This document shows positions 23,758 to 32,475 of a DNA stretch of 34,263 bases, one piece after another. The notes beneath the pieces are model-generated. The model saw only the letters and a list, made by a program, of their open reading frames with translations. It was not told the DNA's origin and did no database searches. Source of the DNA: Saprospiraceae bacterium (GTDB taxonomy: Bacteria; Bacteroidota; Bacteroidia; Chitinophagales; Saprospiraceae); NCBI GenBank assembly GCA_020437105.1, contig JAGQWR010000032.1:1-34263 (forward strand), in the 5' to 3' direction. Every line of letters starts with the position of its first letter. Position 1 is the first letter of the stretch. Position numbers and translations under genes: made by a program.

Positions 23758-24768
23758 TTACAACGGAAGTGAACGGAGGATGCCATAGCGTAAGAACAAC
23801 TCAAACCCAATTAGGATTAGAGCCCAAAATACCAAAGGATGAAAGGCTTCCTGATAGGATTTTACCGTTGTTACATCCATTTCCGTTTTTTCTAATTGAT
23901 CGATTTGCTCATAAATGCCTTCCAGTGCTTCCCGGGTGGTTGCCCGAAAATACTGGCCGTTAGTTAATTGTGCGATCTGACGCAGCAAAGGTTCGTCGAT
24001 CGTAACCTGGGAGAGGCCAAAAACGTATTCTCCGTTACTGCGCCGACTTACAGGTGCCAGTGCCCGGCCGGTAGTGCCCACTCCAATGGTATATACTTTG
24101 ACATTAAATTCTTTAGCGAGTTCAGCAGCTGTAAGGGGCTGGATATAACCAGAGGTGTTTTTTCCATCGGTCAGGAGGATCACCACCTTGCTTTTGGCTT
24201 TGCTGTCGCGCAATCTGTTTACAGCAGTGGCTAATCCCATGCCAATGGCAGTACCATCCTGCAGGTAGCCACATTCCAGCTGACTGATGTAATCTTCGAG
24301 TATCCGGTGGTCGCTGGTGAGCGGACATTGGGTAAATGCTTCGCCTGCAAAAACAGCCAGACCGATTCGGTCAAATTCCCGTTTGTTGACAAAATCGATG
24401 GCTACCTCTTTACTGACGGTTAGCCGGTCGGGAGTGAAATCCTGAGCGAGCATACTACTTGACAGGTCAATTGCCATAAAAATGTCGATGCCTTCAGCTT
24501 TGATATCCTGTTCCTGCAAGACTTGTTGTGGCCGGGTCATTGCGATGGCCAGGAGCGCAAAGGCCACCAAACGCAGGATGGGCAATATTTTTCGGGCCCG
24601 TCCGCGCCAGCTGGCCCGGCCCTGAATGGGGAGCAGGGTAGGCAGCCGAAATTCTGATTCTCGTTTGCGGCCTTGTCGGCCTATGATAAACAAGGCGATC
24701 GGCACCAACAATAATGCCAGCAGCCACCAGGCTTGTGCGAGTTGTATGTTGCTAAAATCCGGGATCAT
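23758..24768 (-). CDS. batA: BatA, membrane-anchored VWA protein
   Basis: 336 residues, same build as BatB: membrane helices at about 13-30 and 60-78, a VWA domain with MIDAS Asp101-x-Ser103-x-Ser105 (DLSSS) and LLTDGKNTSG further on, and a C-terminal helix (LVFWALILIGFELFLRYGIL). Paralogous to BatB. The ATG at 24768 overlaps the stop of the upstream membrane protein by 4 bases, so translation is likely coupled. Confidence 0.93.
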   Translation of the reverse strand: MIPDFSNIQLAQAWWLLALLLVPIALFIIGRQGRKRESEFRLPTLLPIQGRASWRGRARKILPILRLVAFALLAIAMTRPQQVLQEQDIKAEGIDIFMAIDLSSSMLAQDFTPDRLTVSKEVAIDFVNKREFDRIGLAVFAGEAFTQCPLTSDHRILEDYISQLECGYLQDGTAIGMGLATAVNRLRDSKAKSKVVILLTDGKNTSGYIQPLTAAELAKEFNVKVYTIGVGTTGRALAPVSRRSNGEYVFGLSQVTIDEPLLRQIAQLTNGQYFRATTREALEGIYEQIDQLEKTEMDVTTVKSYQEAFHPLVFWALILIGFELFLRYGILRSLPL

Positions 24769-25712
24769 TCCTCCTCCTCATTTTGATTAACCGGAGCTAC
24801 CGGAATGGTGTTTTCGACCCATTCCCGTACGTCTGTCATAGCCATTTCATGAAAAGCAGCAGGGGGCTTGGCTTTCGCGAATTTTACGAGATCGGCCATG
24901 GGAAGCAGTTTTTTCAAAACGGCCAGCCGATCGGCGCCAATGCCCAGTTTTTCGATATCGCGTATGATCTGGTCAGTGGTTTGCTCCAATGCCGGTACCC
25001 CAAAACGTCCTTCCACATATTCACGAAGAATATGGGTTAAGCGGCTTTGGTATTCTTTTTCTTCACCTTGCTGATAAAGTTGCAGGAGTTCCAGTGCGTC
25101 TAGTTTCTCCAGAGCTACTTCATGTGCCGGACGTATAACTTCCGGCACGGCTTCTTCTTCGCCGACAGGCGCCTGCATCCATCTCCTCCAGGCAAAGATC
25201 AGGGCAATTAAGACCAATACGCCTCCTAAAAGCAAGAGTAATTTTTTGATGTCCACGCCTGCAGAAGGAGTGGATATAATTGGTTTGATTGGGGCCAGAG
25301 AAGCGCTGTCGCTTTCGAGGGTGCGCACCTGCAGCAAAAAGGTGTTGGTTTGAGCGTATTGTCTGGTGCCTTTAAAATTGTACGGAATCCGGATTTTTGG
25401 AAGTTGGTAATAGCCACTGTCCCAGGCGACGAGCGTGAAATCTTTACGATACAGGGTGCCCTGTGGTTCGGTGAGGGTGTCCCAGGGCGTTTCGTGGAGA
25501 ATCTCCAGTTGCTCCATGGTATCTATGCCGGGCCACTCATAATCGAGTATGCGGATTTGCTCGGCACTACTGAGTTCCAGGCGCAGCCGTACCTGATCCC
25601 CGATCGTAATTTGGGTGCTGTCGAGTCGGGCACGTACCTGTACCTGCGCATTCCCTGAAAAGGAAAAAAACAGGAGCGTTGCAAATAATATCCAGATGCC
25701 AGATTTCCTCAT
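24765..25712 (-). CDS. Bat-operon membrane protein with periplasmic beta domain
   Basis: 315 residues: signal peptide (1-23, ending GNAQ), a periplasmic beta domain resembling a BatD domain (about 24-140, LDSTQITIGDQVRLRLELSS), one membrane helix (about 156-177, with KKLLLLLGGVLVLIALIFAW) and a cytoplasmic helical part (about 190-300; LTHILREYVEGRFGVPALEQ). The cytoplasmic part resembles the DUF4381 or BatD tail type found in VWA/MoxR gene clusters. It lies between the DUF58 and batA genes with 4-base overlaps at both ends. Its order here suggests a bridge between the DUF58 protein and the VWA proteins; that is inference. Confidence 0.8.
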   Translation of the reverse strand: MRKSGIWILFATLLFFSFSGNAQVQVRARLDSTQITIGDQVRLRLELSSAEQIRILDYEWPGIDTMEQLEILHETPWDTLTEPQGTLYRKDFTLVAWDSGYYQLPKIRIPYNFKGTRQYAQTNTFLLQVRTLESDSASLAPIKPIISTPSAGVDIKKLLLLLGGVLVLIALIFAWRRWMQAPVGEEEAVPEVIRPAHEVALEKLDALELLQLYQQGEEKEYQSRLTHILREYVEGRFGVPALEQTTDQIIRDIEKLGIGADRLAVLKKLLPMADLVKFAKAKPPAAFHEMAMTDVREWVENTIPVAPVNQNEEEE

Positions 25713-26581
25713 GCGTGAATCCTTTTTTGGAAAAACTTATGCAGCGCATGGGCATAGTCTTCATCCGAAGAAATATGGAGCACGTCGGCACCTGTGCGTC
25801 GGAAATTGCTTTGAAATCCTTCTTTTTTATCTTCAAACCACTGCTCAAAGCGCTTTCTTACTGCCGGGTTGGAGCTATCGACCCAATCCATTTTTCCGGT
25901 TTCGGCATCCTGTGCCCGAATTAAACCAACTGCAGGGAATTGTTCCTCCAGCGGATCGAAGATATGCACCCCGATCAGGTCATGGCGTCGGGCCACAATT
26001 CGAAGTGCCTGTTCGTATCCGGAAGTGATAAAATCAGACAGTACAAAGCAGATGCTGCGTTTTTTGATCAGGTTGTTCATGTATTGCAAGGCCTGACCCA
26101 GATCAGTGCGTTTATCGAGCGGATCAAAGTTGATCAACTCCCGAATAATCCGGAGAATATGCGTTTTTCCTTTCTTAGGCGGAATGAATTTTTCGATTCG
26201 ATCAGAAAAAAATATGATGCCGACTTTGTCATTGTTGTTGATCGCCGAAAAGGCCAGTACAGCACATAATTCGGTGATCATTTCACTTTTAAACTGCCGC
26301 CGGGTGCCAAACTGTACCGATTGACTGACATCCACCAGTAGCATGACCGTCAGTTCGCGTTCTTCCTCAAAAATCTTGACATGTGCTTCACCGGTTCGGG
26401 CAGTCACGTTCCAGTCGATGTTTCTGACATCATCGCCATATTGGTATCCGCGTACCTCACTAAAGGACATACCACGGCCCTTGAAGGCGCTGTGATACTC
26501 CCCCGAGAAGAGCTGTTTGCTGAGCCCTTTTGTTTTTATCTCAATTTTCCGGACTTTTTTTAATAGTTCCTTCGAATCCAT
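25709..26581 (-). CDS. DUF58 domain protein of the MoxR cluster
   Basis: 290 residues, without signal peptide or membrane helices. The DUF58 core motif GDDVRNIDWNVTARTG (about 49-64) is followed by a VWA-like fold with Asp84-x-Ser86-x-Ser88 (DVSQS) and a second block SICFVLSDFI. The genes of such clusters follow the order moxR, DUF58, VWA; the protein is thought to act with the MoxR ATPase, probably as a target or adaptor. It follows moxR by 7 bases and overlaps the next gene by 4. Confidence 0.93.
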   Translation of the reverse strand: MDSKELLKKVRKIEIKTKGLSKQLFSGEYHSAFKGRGMSFSEVRGYQYGDDVRNIDWNVTARTGEAHVKIFEEERELTVMLLVDVSQSVQFGTRRQFKSEMITELCAVLAFSAINNNDKVGIIFFSDRIEKFIPPKKGKTHILRIIRELINFDPLDKRTDLGQALQYMNNLIKKRSICFVLSDFITSGYEQALRIVARRHDLIGVHIFDPLEEQFPAVGLIRAQDAETGKMDWVDSSNPAVRKRFEQWFEDKKEGFQSNFRRTGADVLHISSDEDYAHALHKFFQKRIHA

Positions 26582-26588
26582 AACAAGC

Positions 26589-27584
26589 CTAAGGCACTTC
26601 TACTTTATTTAGGATCTGGTCGATAATATCTTCCTGACTGATTTCTTCGGCTTCCGCTTCGTAGGTGAGTCCGATACGATGCCGTAAAACATCGTGGCAA
26701 ATGTGGCGTACATCCTCCGGAATAACAAAGCCACGGCGCTGTAGGAAGGCATAGGCTTTAGCGGCCAATGCGAGGTTGATGCTCGCCCGCGGAGAGCCAC
26801 CATACCCGATTAGGGGTTGTAAATCTCGAAGCCCATAATCCTGCGGAGAACGGGTCGCAAAAACGATATCAATAATATAGCGTTCGATCTTTTCGTCCAT
26901 ATAGACCTTGCGAACGGATTGACGAGCCTTCAGAATTTGCTCCGGTGTGATTACCTGCTTCACTTGCCCAAAGCCTTCACTGCCGAGATTTCTCCGAATG
27001 ATCTCCCGCTCTTCTTCTTTGCTTGGATAGCCGATTTTAACCTTCAGCATAAAGCGGTCGGTTTGGGCTTCCGGCAGCGGGTAGGTACCTTCCTGCTCAA
27101 TCGGGTTTTGGGTAGCCAATACCAAAAACGGCTCGTTGAGCGGATAGGTCGTACCACCAATGGTTACCTGACGTTCCTGCATGGCTTCCAAAAGGGCAGA
27201 CTGTACCTTGGCAGGGGCGCGGTTAATCTCATCCGCCAGAATGAAGTTGGCAAAGATCGGTCCCTGCCGCACGGTAAAATCATTGGCACTTGGATTATAG
27301 ATCATCGTACCAATAATATCTGCGGGAAGCAGATCGGGCGTAAATTGAATCCGATTAAATTTTGCGTGGATCGCTGTGGAGAGCGTTTTTATTGCCAGTG
27401 TTTTTGCCAATCCCGGTAAACCTTCCAGTAAAACATGTCCTTTGGCCAACAAACCGATAAGTAATCGCTCCATCATCGTGTGCTGGCCGACAATGACCTT
27501 ATTTGTTTCTTCATTTAATTGCTCAACAAAGGCACTATCGGCGTAAATTTGTTGGTTCAGAGCTTCAATGTCGACAGATTGCAT
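26589..27584 (-). CDS. MoxR-family AAA+ ATPase
   Basis: 331 residues from the ATG at 27584; the longer frame to 27656 adds a basic tail without similarity and crosses the promoter. Walker A GLPGLAKT at 55-62, Walker B FILADEI at 114-120, sensor 1 ATQN at 157-160, and an arginine-rich sensor region (DRFML near 176-180). MoxR ATPases act as chaperones that load metal or mature VWA-domain partners. As first gene of the unit, it probably powers assembly of the BatA/BatB complex. Confidence 0.94.
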   Translation of the reverse strand: MQSVDIEALNQQIYADSAFVEQLNEETNKVIVGQHTMMERLLIGLLAKGHVLLEGLPGLAKTLAIKTLSTAIHAKFNRIQFTPDLLPADIIGTMIYNPSANDFTVRQGPIFANFILADEINRAPAKVQSALLEAMQERQVTIGGTTYPLNEPFLVLATQNPIEQEGTYPLPEAQTDRFMLKVKIGYPSKEEEREIIRRNLGSEGFGQVKQVITPEQILKARQSVRKVYMDEKIERYIIDIVFATRSPQDYGLRDLQPLIGYGGSPRASINLALAAKAYAFLQRRGFVIPEDVRHICHDVLRHRIGLTYEAEAEEISQEDIIDQILNKVEVP

Positions 27585-27634
27585 GCGGTCTATTTTCGAT
27601 TTTGAACGTTTTTTGCAAAGACAATTTAGTCTTG

Positions 27635-27647
27635 GCGCTTTTAGCGC
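27635..27647. promoter_or_regulatory. Perfect mini-hairpin in the moxR leader
   Basis: GCGCT, loop TTT, AGCGC. It lies 51-63 bases upstream of the moxR ATG, between the minus-7 candidate and the start codon, so it is probably transcribed. Same short-loop design as the dispersed hairpins elsewhere in the window. Confidence 0.4.
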
Positions 27648-27653
27648 AGGTTG

Positions 27654-27661
27654 CAAATATA
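27654..27661 (-). promoter_or_regulatory. Minus-7 box of the Bat operon
   Basis: TATATTTG on the minus strand fits TAnnTTTG exactly. The nearest TTG upstream (minus strand, at 27680-27678) is only 16 bp away rather than about 19, so the minus-33 part is uncertain. Confidence 0.5.
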
Positions 27662-27676
27662 AGTTTTAACAGTTAA

Positions 27677-27712
27677 ACAAGTTTTCCTGTTTGTACAACA
27701 GGTCAAACTTGT
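27677..27712. promoter_or_regulatory. Nested palindrome upstream of the Bat operon
   Basis: Outer arms ACAAGTTT (27677-27684) and AAACTTGT (27705-27712) are perfect. Inner arms CCTGTT (27686-27691) and AACAGG (27697-27702) are perfect around TGTAC. The element lies in the divergent spacer, immediately upstream of the minus-7 box, and ends 13 bp before the plus-strand gene. It is a candidate regulator site or a transcribed hairpin for the plus-strand gene; I know no matching consensus. Confidence 0.5.
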
Positions 27713-27725
27713 CAAACACGATTTT

Positions 27726-28436
27726 ATGAAAACTAAACGAAACATTCTACTGATTCTTTTACCCTTTTTGATCAATGGTTGGCTAGTTGCACAAGTGGCA
27801 CAGGTCGAACCCGATTTTGTCGATAATGAGCGTCCTTCAGATGTGGTCCGGGCGCAGGCGGCTATTCAAATCTTTCCGGATGCGGTTCTGGTCGTTCGGA
27901 TTCCATCCCACAGTAAAAAAATTGCGGAGTTGCAACAGCGCATCGATAGTGGTTCTCCCAATGCCGAACGTTATCAGGCCATGTTGACCGAAAGCCAGAC
28001 AGAACGTACAGAATTTGGCGTGATGCTGATGTCTGCTTTTACGGATGCGTACGATTTTAGTCAGGTATATTTTATCTGGGATACCACGCGTATCGAAGCG
28101 GGTACGGGGCTGCTGGAAAACGTTTTTCTGGATGAATACCTGAAGCTGGATTCAAGCAAAAGTCTTAGTACAAAGGAGGCCTATTTTGTGGCGTATATGG
28201 GACAAACGGATGGAGAAACAGGAACGGGGGTTAACGCATTGATTATTTGCGAACAAACCATGGAGCCACTGAAAGCCCCTTTCCCTTATTGTGCGCCCTA
28301 CAATTTTGGTGTGGACAGTTTGCGTGTCCTTTTATTCAGGAATGTAACAGAAGCCGACGTTTTGCGTCGGTCAATTAAAAAATTAAACAGAGATTTGCAC
28401 CGCTACCATGCGCAGATTACTGCGTCGAATCAATAG
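27726..28436 (+). CDS. Unrecognised secreted protein next to the Bat operon
   Basis: 236 residues: signal peptide (about 1-23, ending GWLVAQ), then a soluble alpha/beta part with no motif I recognise. A coiled segment at about 60-95 (KKIAELQQRIDSGSPNAERY) is followed by FGVMLMSAFTDAYDFSQVYF, two cysteines (CEQTMEP and PYCAPY, about 172 and 186) and a basic helix at the end. It is read divergently from the eight-gene Bat operon and shares the nested palindrome with it, which is the only hint of function. The last 20 bases overlap the end of the convergent small secreted protein gene. Probably a lineage-specific envelope protein. Confidence 0.75.
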   Translation: MKTKRNILLILLPFLINGWLVAQVAQVEPDFVDNERPSDVVRAQAAIQIFPDAVLVVRIPSHSKKIAELQQRIDSGSPNAERYQAMLTESQTERTEFGVMLMSAFTDAYDFSQVYFIWDTTRIEAGTGLLENVFLDEYLKLDSSKSLSTKEAYFVAYMGQTDGETGTGVNALIICEQTMEPLKAPFPYCAPYNFGVDSLRVLLFRNVTEADVLRRSIKKLNRDLHRYHAQITASNQ

Positions 28437-28755
28437 GCAGATCGACCAATGGTTTGACAGACATGCTATCGTTAGGAGGCCGGATTTCCGGTTTATCCGG
28501 TCGTAGCGGTTTGGGTGGTTTGCCAACAGTATCCCGTTTGGACCTGGCTCGTTCGATCATCAAACTGTCCACAATGGCAGCGGCATCCTCATAAATGCCT
28601 TCCAGGCACTTTTCGCGGCTCACCCGGGCATAATTTTCCAGGCGATCTTCCAGTTTTTGGGCACGTAGATCGGCTTTGGTAATTTTCTGAAAGGCTGTCA
28701 GGCTGGCGCTTAACAGAATCAGTAAACCAAGAGAAAGTCCGATTTTTAGCTTCAT
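28417..28755 (-). CDS. Small secreted protein downstream of lptB
   Basis: 112 residues: signal peptide 1-21 (ending SLTA), a charged helical middle (about 25-72), and a proline-rich tail (GKPPKPLRPDKPEIRPPNDS). No family recognised. The ATG overlaps the previous stop by 4 bases, making it the third gene of an lptB unit. Its end overlaps the convergent gene by 20 bases. Confidence 0.6.
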   Translation of the reverse strand: MKLKIGLSLGLLILLSASLTAFQKITKADLRAQKLEDRLENYARVSREKCLEGIYEDAAAIVDSLMIERARSKRDTVGKPPKPLRPDKPEIRPPNDSMSVKPLVDLPIDSTQ

Positions 28756-29030
28756 TGCTGGTTGCGAATTCGTTCAAGTTGACGTTCAATTTCCTCGACC
28801 CGATTCGTAAACATAGAATCGGTTGCTCGTCTTAGCAGCGAATCATAATTGGCTTCGCAGATGCTGTCTAATATTGGCTTGAGTAATATCACCTCGGTCT
28901 GGTAAAGGCTGTCCACGATTTTTATATCCTTAGGTCCGAGGGTAGGAGGCGGGTCTTCTGTACAGGAAATTACCCCAAGGAAGCCGCAAATAAAAAGCAG
29001 AAATCCATATTTAAAAGACAAACTACTCAT
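28752..29030 (-). CDS. Small lipoprotein downstream of lptB
   Basis: 92 residues with a lipoprotein signal (hydrophobic to about 20, then ISCTEDPPP with a cysteine at 23) and an otherwise helical, charged domain ending in a coiled segment ([16 protein letters not shown]). The family is unknown to me; it is too short to be LptC. Overlaps both neighbours by 4 bases, so it is coupled to lptB translation. Confidence 0.65.
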   Translation of the reverse strand: MSSLSFKYGFLLFICGFLGVISCTEDPPPTLGPKDIKIVDSLYQTEVILLKPILDSICEANYDSLLRRATDSMFTNRVEEIERQLERIRNQQ

Positions 29031-29779
29031 CGTACCTTATCAATGTCAATCACCTTCCGGCGAAGTTCGAAGTGTTCTCCCAAATAAACCTTTCTAACCA
29101 TTTCATCTGATGCCAGTTCTTCAGCAGTACCGGCTTTCAAAATATTTCCTTCAAACATCAGGTATGCCCGGTCTGTAATAGACAAGGTCTCTTGCACATT
29201 ATGGTCAGTGATCAGGATGCCGATGTTCTTATGCCGCAGCCGGGAAACAATAAATTGGATATCCTCTACGGCAATGGGGTCAATACCGGCGAAGGGCTCA
29301 TCAAGCAGGATGAATTTTGGTGAGGTTGCCAGCGAACGGGCAATTTCCGTACGTCGGCGCTCGCCGCCCGAAAGGGTGTCGCCAGCACTTTTACGCACCT
29401 TTTCCAACCCAAATTCCTCAATAAGAGACTCCAGTTTTTCTTTCTGGTCTGTCCGGGAAAGCGTGGTCATTTCCAACACCGCTTTGATATTGTCTTCTAC
29501 GGATAACTTCCGGAAAATAGATGGTTCCTGTGGCAGGTACCCAATACCCAGTCGTGCCCGTCGGTACATGGGTTGGTTTGTGATGTCGCGATCATCGAGA
29601 TATACCCGACCTTTGTCTGGTTTGATAAACCCCACAGTCATATAAAAAGATGTCGTTTTGCCGGCGCCATTCGGACCCAGCAAGCCAACGATTTCTCCTT
29701 GGTTGACTTCCAGCGAAACACCCTTTACAACGGTGCGTCGGCCATACATCTTTACCAGATCATCTGCTCTTAATTGCAT
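29027..29779 (-). CDS. lptB: LPS export ABC ATPase
   Basis: The cytoplasmic ATPase of the LptB2FG exporter that moves LPS from the inner membrane to the cell surface. 250 residues with Walker A GPNGAGKT at 35-42, Q-loop Gln84 (YLPQEPSIF), the signature LSGGERRR beginning at 136, Walker B FILLDE at 156-161 (Asp160, Glu161) and switch His193 (TDHNVQ). [12 protein letters not shown] and the [16 protein letters not shown] form are typical of LptB rather than other ABC proteins. It lies 62 bases after the Ig-like lipoprotein gene, with no clear promoter between. Confidence 0.93.
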   Translation of the reverse strand: MQLRADDLVKMYGRRTVVKGVSLEVNQGEIVGLLGPNGAGKTTSFYMTVGFIKPDKGRVYLDDRDITNQPMYRRARLGIGYLPQEPSIFRKLSVEDNIKAVLEMTTLSRTDQKEKLESLIEEFGLEKVRKSAGDTLSGGERRRTEIARSLATSPKFILLDEPFAGIDPIAVEDIQFIVSRLRHKNIGILITDHNVQETLSITDRAYLMFEGNILKAGTAEELASDEMVRKVYLGEHFELRRKVIDIDKVR

Positions 29780-29841
29780 ATTCTTACTTGGTGCTTACGC
29801 GAAGATAAGTATTAGAACGTGTTCGCTTTTATAAACGACTA

Positions 29842-31485
29842 TTAGTTAACCTGCTTTGAATCAAACTCGACCGGAAAATCTGCTGAGACTTCCCAGTTGG
29901 CTCGTAAATTCTCCAGTGGACGCAGGAAAATGCGCTCGGGCTGTCTTTGCGCATCATAATTTCCGGGATCCCACCGGCCATTGGCGTTGAGGTCTTCAAT
30001 AATCCGCACTTCATAGACGCCAGGTTTTAGACTGGGGTACTTTTTTTCCCATTCCGTTTGCCCGCTTACGCGAATTTTTTCCAGTGTTTCACTCGACGTA
30101 AATAGTTCAATAACATAGGCCAGGGTGGAATCGAGTGCCGTAATTTTCAGATTCAGACTTCCGAAATCTTTTTTTCGGGCGCTCCGCAAGGTGGCCTGTA
30201 AGGTGTCGGAAGGGGTGCCGTAAAATCCGGTAACCGCACCGGGCAGCAGCAAAAAATCATAATTCACAAATTCCTTCCAGGGATACCGGGCTACCAGTTT
30301 CTTTTTATCAATGGAATCGATCTGCCAATCCAGATAAACACGTGTCCGACTGGTATCTTCATATACTTCAATCAGGCTGGTATCCAGACTTTGCAGGGGC
30401 TGTTGATATAATACCCGAAAATCTTCTGTAGGGTTGTGATTGGTGGGAAAACGCTTGTTTACAGGCACCGGTTTGGTGTTTTGCAGAAACTCAGCACGCT
30501 TTCCGGCTGGTACGGTAATCGTGTCGGGGAGGGTATCGGTCGGCAACAGGATATTCCAACTTAGGGCCGTATCCAGGTGATACCATAGTCGCATGGTATC
30601 TCCTTCTGTTTCACTATAGTAATTCAAAAAGTCCTGGTCGATTTGTAAATCCACATTATCCGGCGGACCGGTAAAAATAAGTTTGGTCAATCCGTATCGT
30701 GTATGGCGGCTTTCCAACAAGCGAAAAGCCCGACGCTCCTGAAAAAAGCGGATATCAATATCTGCATCCGAGGAATCGGTCAGTAAAAGAAAATCTTCCG
30801 GAAAGCCGATGCGTTCACTTTCCTGATTAAACATATAATCGCTACTCAGGTCTTCGAGCGCTAATACCCGAAAGGTATCGGATTTTACATTTTGAATAAG
30901 AAAATGACCGCTTTTGTCGGTGCGCGCAAAATAAAAAGGACGCTCCTTACGCACAGCGGTATCAGCGAGGTTATCGTACAACATTAGGAGCACATCCGGC
31001 ACCGGTTTATTGGTTTGTGCATCTCTTATAGTACCATGTACTTCCAGCGAATCGAGATAGGGGCCGGTAGAAAACACAAAACTAAAAGGAGCCGCATTAC
31101 CGGCAGTATAATCCCGGATAGCATCACCGAAATTGATCGTATAGGTTGCATTTTCGCGCAATACTTCGTCGGCATCAAATTTTATTTCGACCCGTTTGTA
31201 TTTGTCACGCGTCACTTCCGGCCTTTTGGCTGTCGGCGGAGAAATGATTACCTGGGTAAACACATCGCGTAGCTCGATGTACTCCTCAAAGGTTAGTACG
31301 ATGGTTTGCTTTTTGAAATTGGTTTGATAATTCTCGGTAGATCGGGCAGAATCCAGTTGGGGAGGAATGGTGTCAACCGGTCCACCGGTTGGCGGAATAA
31401 TTTTCGCACAGCCCACCCAGAAAAAGCATTGTCCGGCAACCAGCATGGCTAAAAACAGGAAGAAGATGATCTGATTTTTTTTCAT
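29842..31485 (-). CDS. Ig-like domain lipoprotein
   Basis: 547 residues from the ATG at 31485; the frame extends four codons to a TTG. A lipoprotein signal ends at FWVGC (about 25), and the mature start AKIIPPTGGPVDTIPPQL is characteristic of a Bacteroidota surface lipoprotein family. An SbsA-type Ig-like domain follows at about 45-125 (TIVLTFEEYIELRDVFTQVI), then a carboxypeptidase-regulatory-like beta fold at about 130-200 (VHGTIRDAQTNKPVPDVLLM), and a long beta-rich remainder ending with a small module that reads RIIEDLNANGRWDPGNY, a calcium-binding-like loop. Function unknown; envelope structure is likely. Between xerD and lptB, probably the same transcript. Confidence 0.85.
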   Translation of the reverse strand: MKKNQIIFFLFLAMLVAGQCFFWVGCAKIIPPTGGPVDTIPPQLDSARSTENYQTNFKKQTIVLTFEEYIELRDVFTQVIISPPTAKRPEVTRDKYKRVEIKFDADEVLRENATYTINFGDAIRDYTAGNAAPFSFVFSTGPYLDSLEVHGTIRDAQTNKPVPDVLLMLYDNLADTAVRKERPFYFARTDKSGHFLIQNVKSDTFRVLALEDLSSDYMFNQESERIGFPEDFLLLTDSSDADIDIRFFQERRAFRLLESRHTRYGLTKLIFTGPPDNVDLQIDQDFLNYYSETEGDTMRLWYHLDTALSWNILLPTDTLPDTITVPAGKRAEFLQNTKPVPVNKRFPTNHNPTEDFRVLYQQPLQSLDTSLIEVYEDTSRTRVYLDWQIDSIDKKKLVARYPWKEFVNYDFLLLPGAVTGFYGTPSDTLQATLRSARKKDFGSLNLKITALDSTLAYVIELFTSSETLEKIRVSGQTEWEKKYPSLKPGVYEVRIIEDLNANGRWDPGNYDAQRQPERIFLRPLENLRANWEVSADFPVEFDSKQVN

Positions 31486-31522
31486 AGAGGCCCGCAATTT
31501 AAGCCGATCTGTTTAATTAACC

Positions 31523-32428
31523 CTACTTCCGGCCCCTCGGATGAAAAGAGCGGATTGTTTCCCGCAGAAACCCGGTGTCCAGGTGGGTGTAAATTTCTGT
31601 GGTTAAAATGGATTCATGGCCCAACATTTCCTGTACTGCCCGCAGGTCAGCGCCTCCTTCAATCAGGTGAGTTGCAAAGGAGTGCCGGAAAGTGTGTGGG
31701 CTCACTGATTTTTCGATTCCGGCCTCCCGGGCCGCCTTTTTAACGATGTTGAAAACCGAAACGCGGCTTAAACTGCCGCCCCGGGCATTGAGAAACAGAA
31801 AGTCTTCTGCTCCCGCTTTGATTTTTAAAGCTGCCCGTCCGTGCTGCCGATAATAGCTGATATGCTTTCGGGCTTCTTCTCCAATTGGCACCAGACGCTC
31901 CTTGTCTCCTTTTCCGGTAACCCGTACAAAGCCAATATCCATGTACAGGTTAGAGATTTTCAATTGGGTGAGTTCGCTAACACGTAATCCGCATGCGTAA
32001 AGGGTTTCCAGAATGGCGCGGTCGCGGTGTCCCTGGCCATGACTTAGGTCAACCTGTTCCAGCATTTTTTGAATTTCTTCAAAATGCAGCACTTCCGGAA
32101 AATGTTGATCGAGCCGGGGTGCCTGGATCAGGGAGGTGGGATCCTGTTCGATCATTCCTTCGATGAGCAGGTATTTGTAAAAGGCCTTTAGGCCGGAAAC
32201 AATACGAGCCTGGGAGCGTTTGCCCATGCCCAGTTCATGGAGCCATTGTAAAAAAACGCTGATATCCTCCGACCGGATGTCGGTGGGTGTTTTCTCTAAT
32301 TCGCGTAAGCGCACAAAGCGTTCGAGCTTTTCTACATCCAGCAGGTAGGCTTCGATGCTGTGTCCGGCAAGCGATCGTTCGAGTAAAAGATAGGATCGGA
32401 ATCCATTTATATAAGACTGCCAACTCAT
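31523..32428 (-). CDS. xerD: Tyrosine recombinase XerD (chromosome dimer resolution type)
   Basis: 301 residues with the N-terminal SAM-like core-binding domain (about 1-90) and the catalytic domain. The active residues are all present: Arg149 (ACGLRVSE), Lys173, His245 and Arg248 (HTFRHSF), His271 (MLGHES) and nucleophile Tyr280 (TEIYTHLD). The complete, slender build and the position among housekeeping genes indicate the Xer system that acts at dif with FtsK rather than a mobile integrase. No repeats or att-like sites flank it. A second Xer partner is not in this window. Confidence 0.9.
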   Translation of the reverse strand: MSWQSYINGFRSYLLLERSLAGHSIEAYLLDVEKLERFVRLRELEKTPTDIRSEDISVFLQWLHELGMGKRSQARIVSGLKAFYKYLLIEGMIEQDPTSLIQAPRLDQHFPEVLHFEEIQKMLEQVDLSHGQGHRDRAILETLYACGLRVSELTQLKISNLYMDIGFVRVTGKGDKERLVPIGEEARKHISYYRQHGRAALKIKAGAEDFLFLNARGGSLSRVSVFNIVKKAAREAGIEKSVSPHTFRHSFATHLIEGGADLRAVQEMLGHESILTTEIYTHLDTGFLRETIRSFHPRGRK

Positions 32429-32475
32429 AATTAGAAAAAATACCTACATTGTAAACACACCAAATTCAACTCCTT

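Noticed and set aside
31523..32428. Tyrosine recombinase as an integrase of a mobile element
   Set aside because: Full XerD-like build, housekeeping neighbours, no att-like repeats and no cargo genes.
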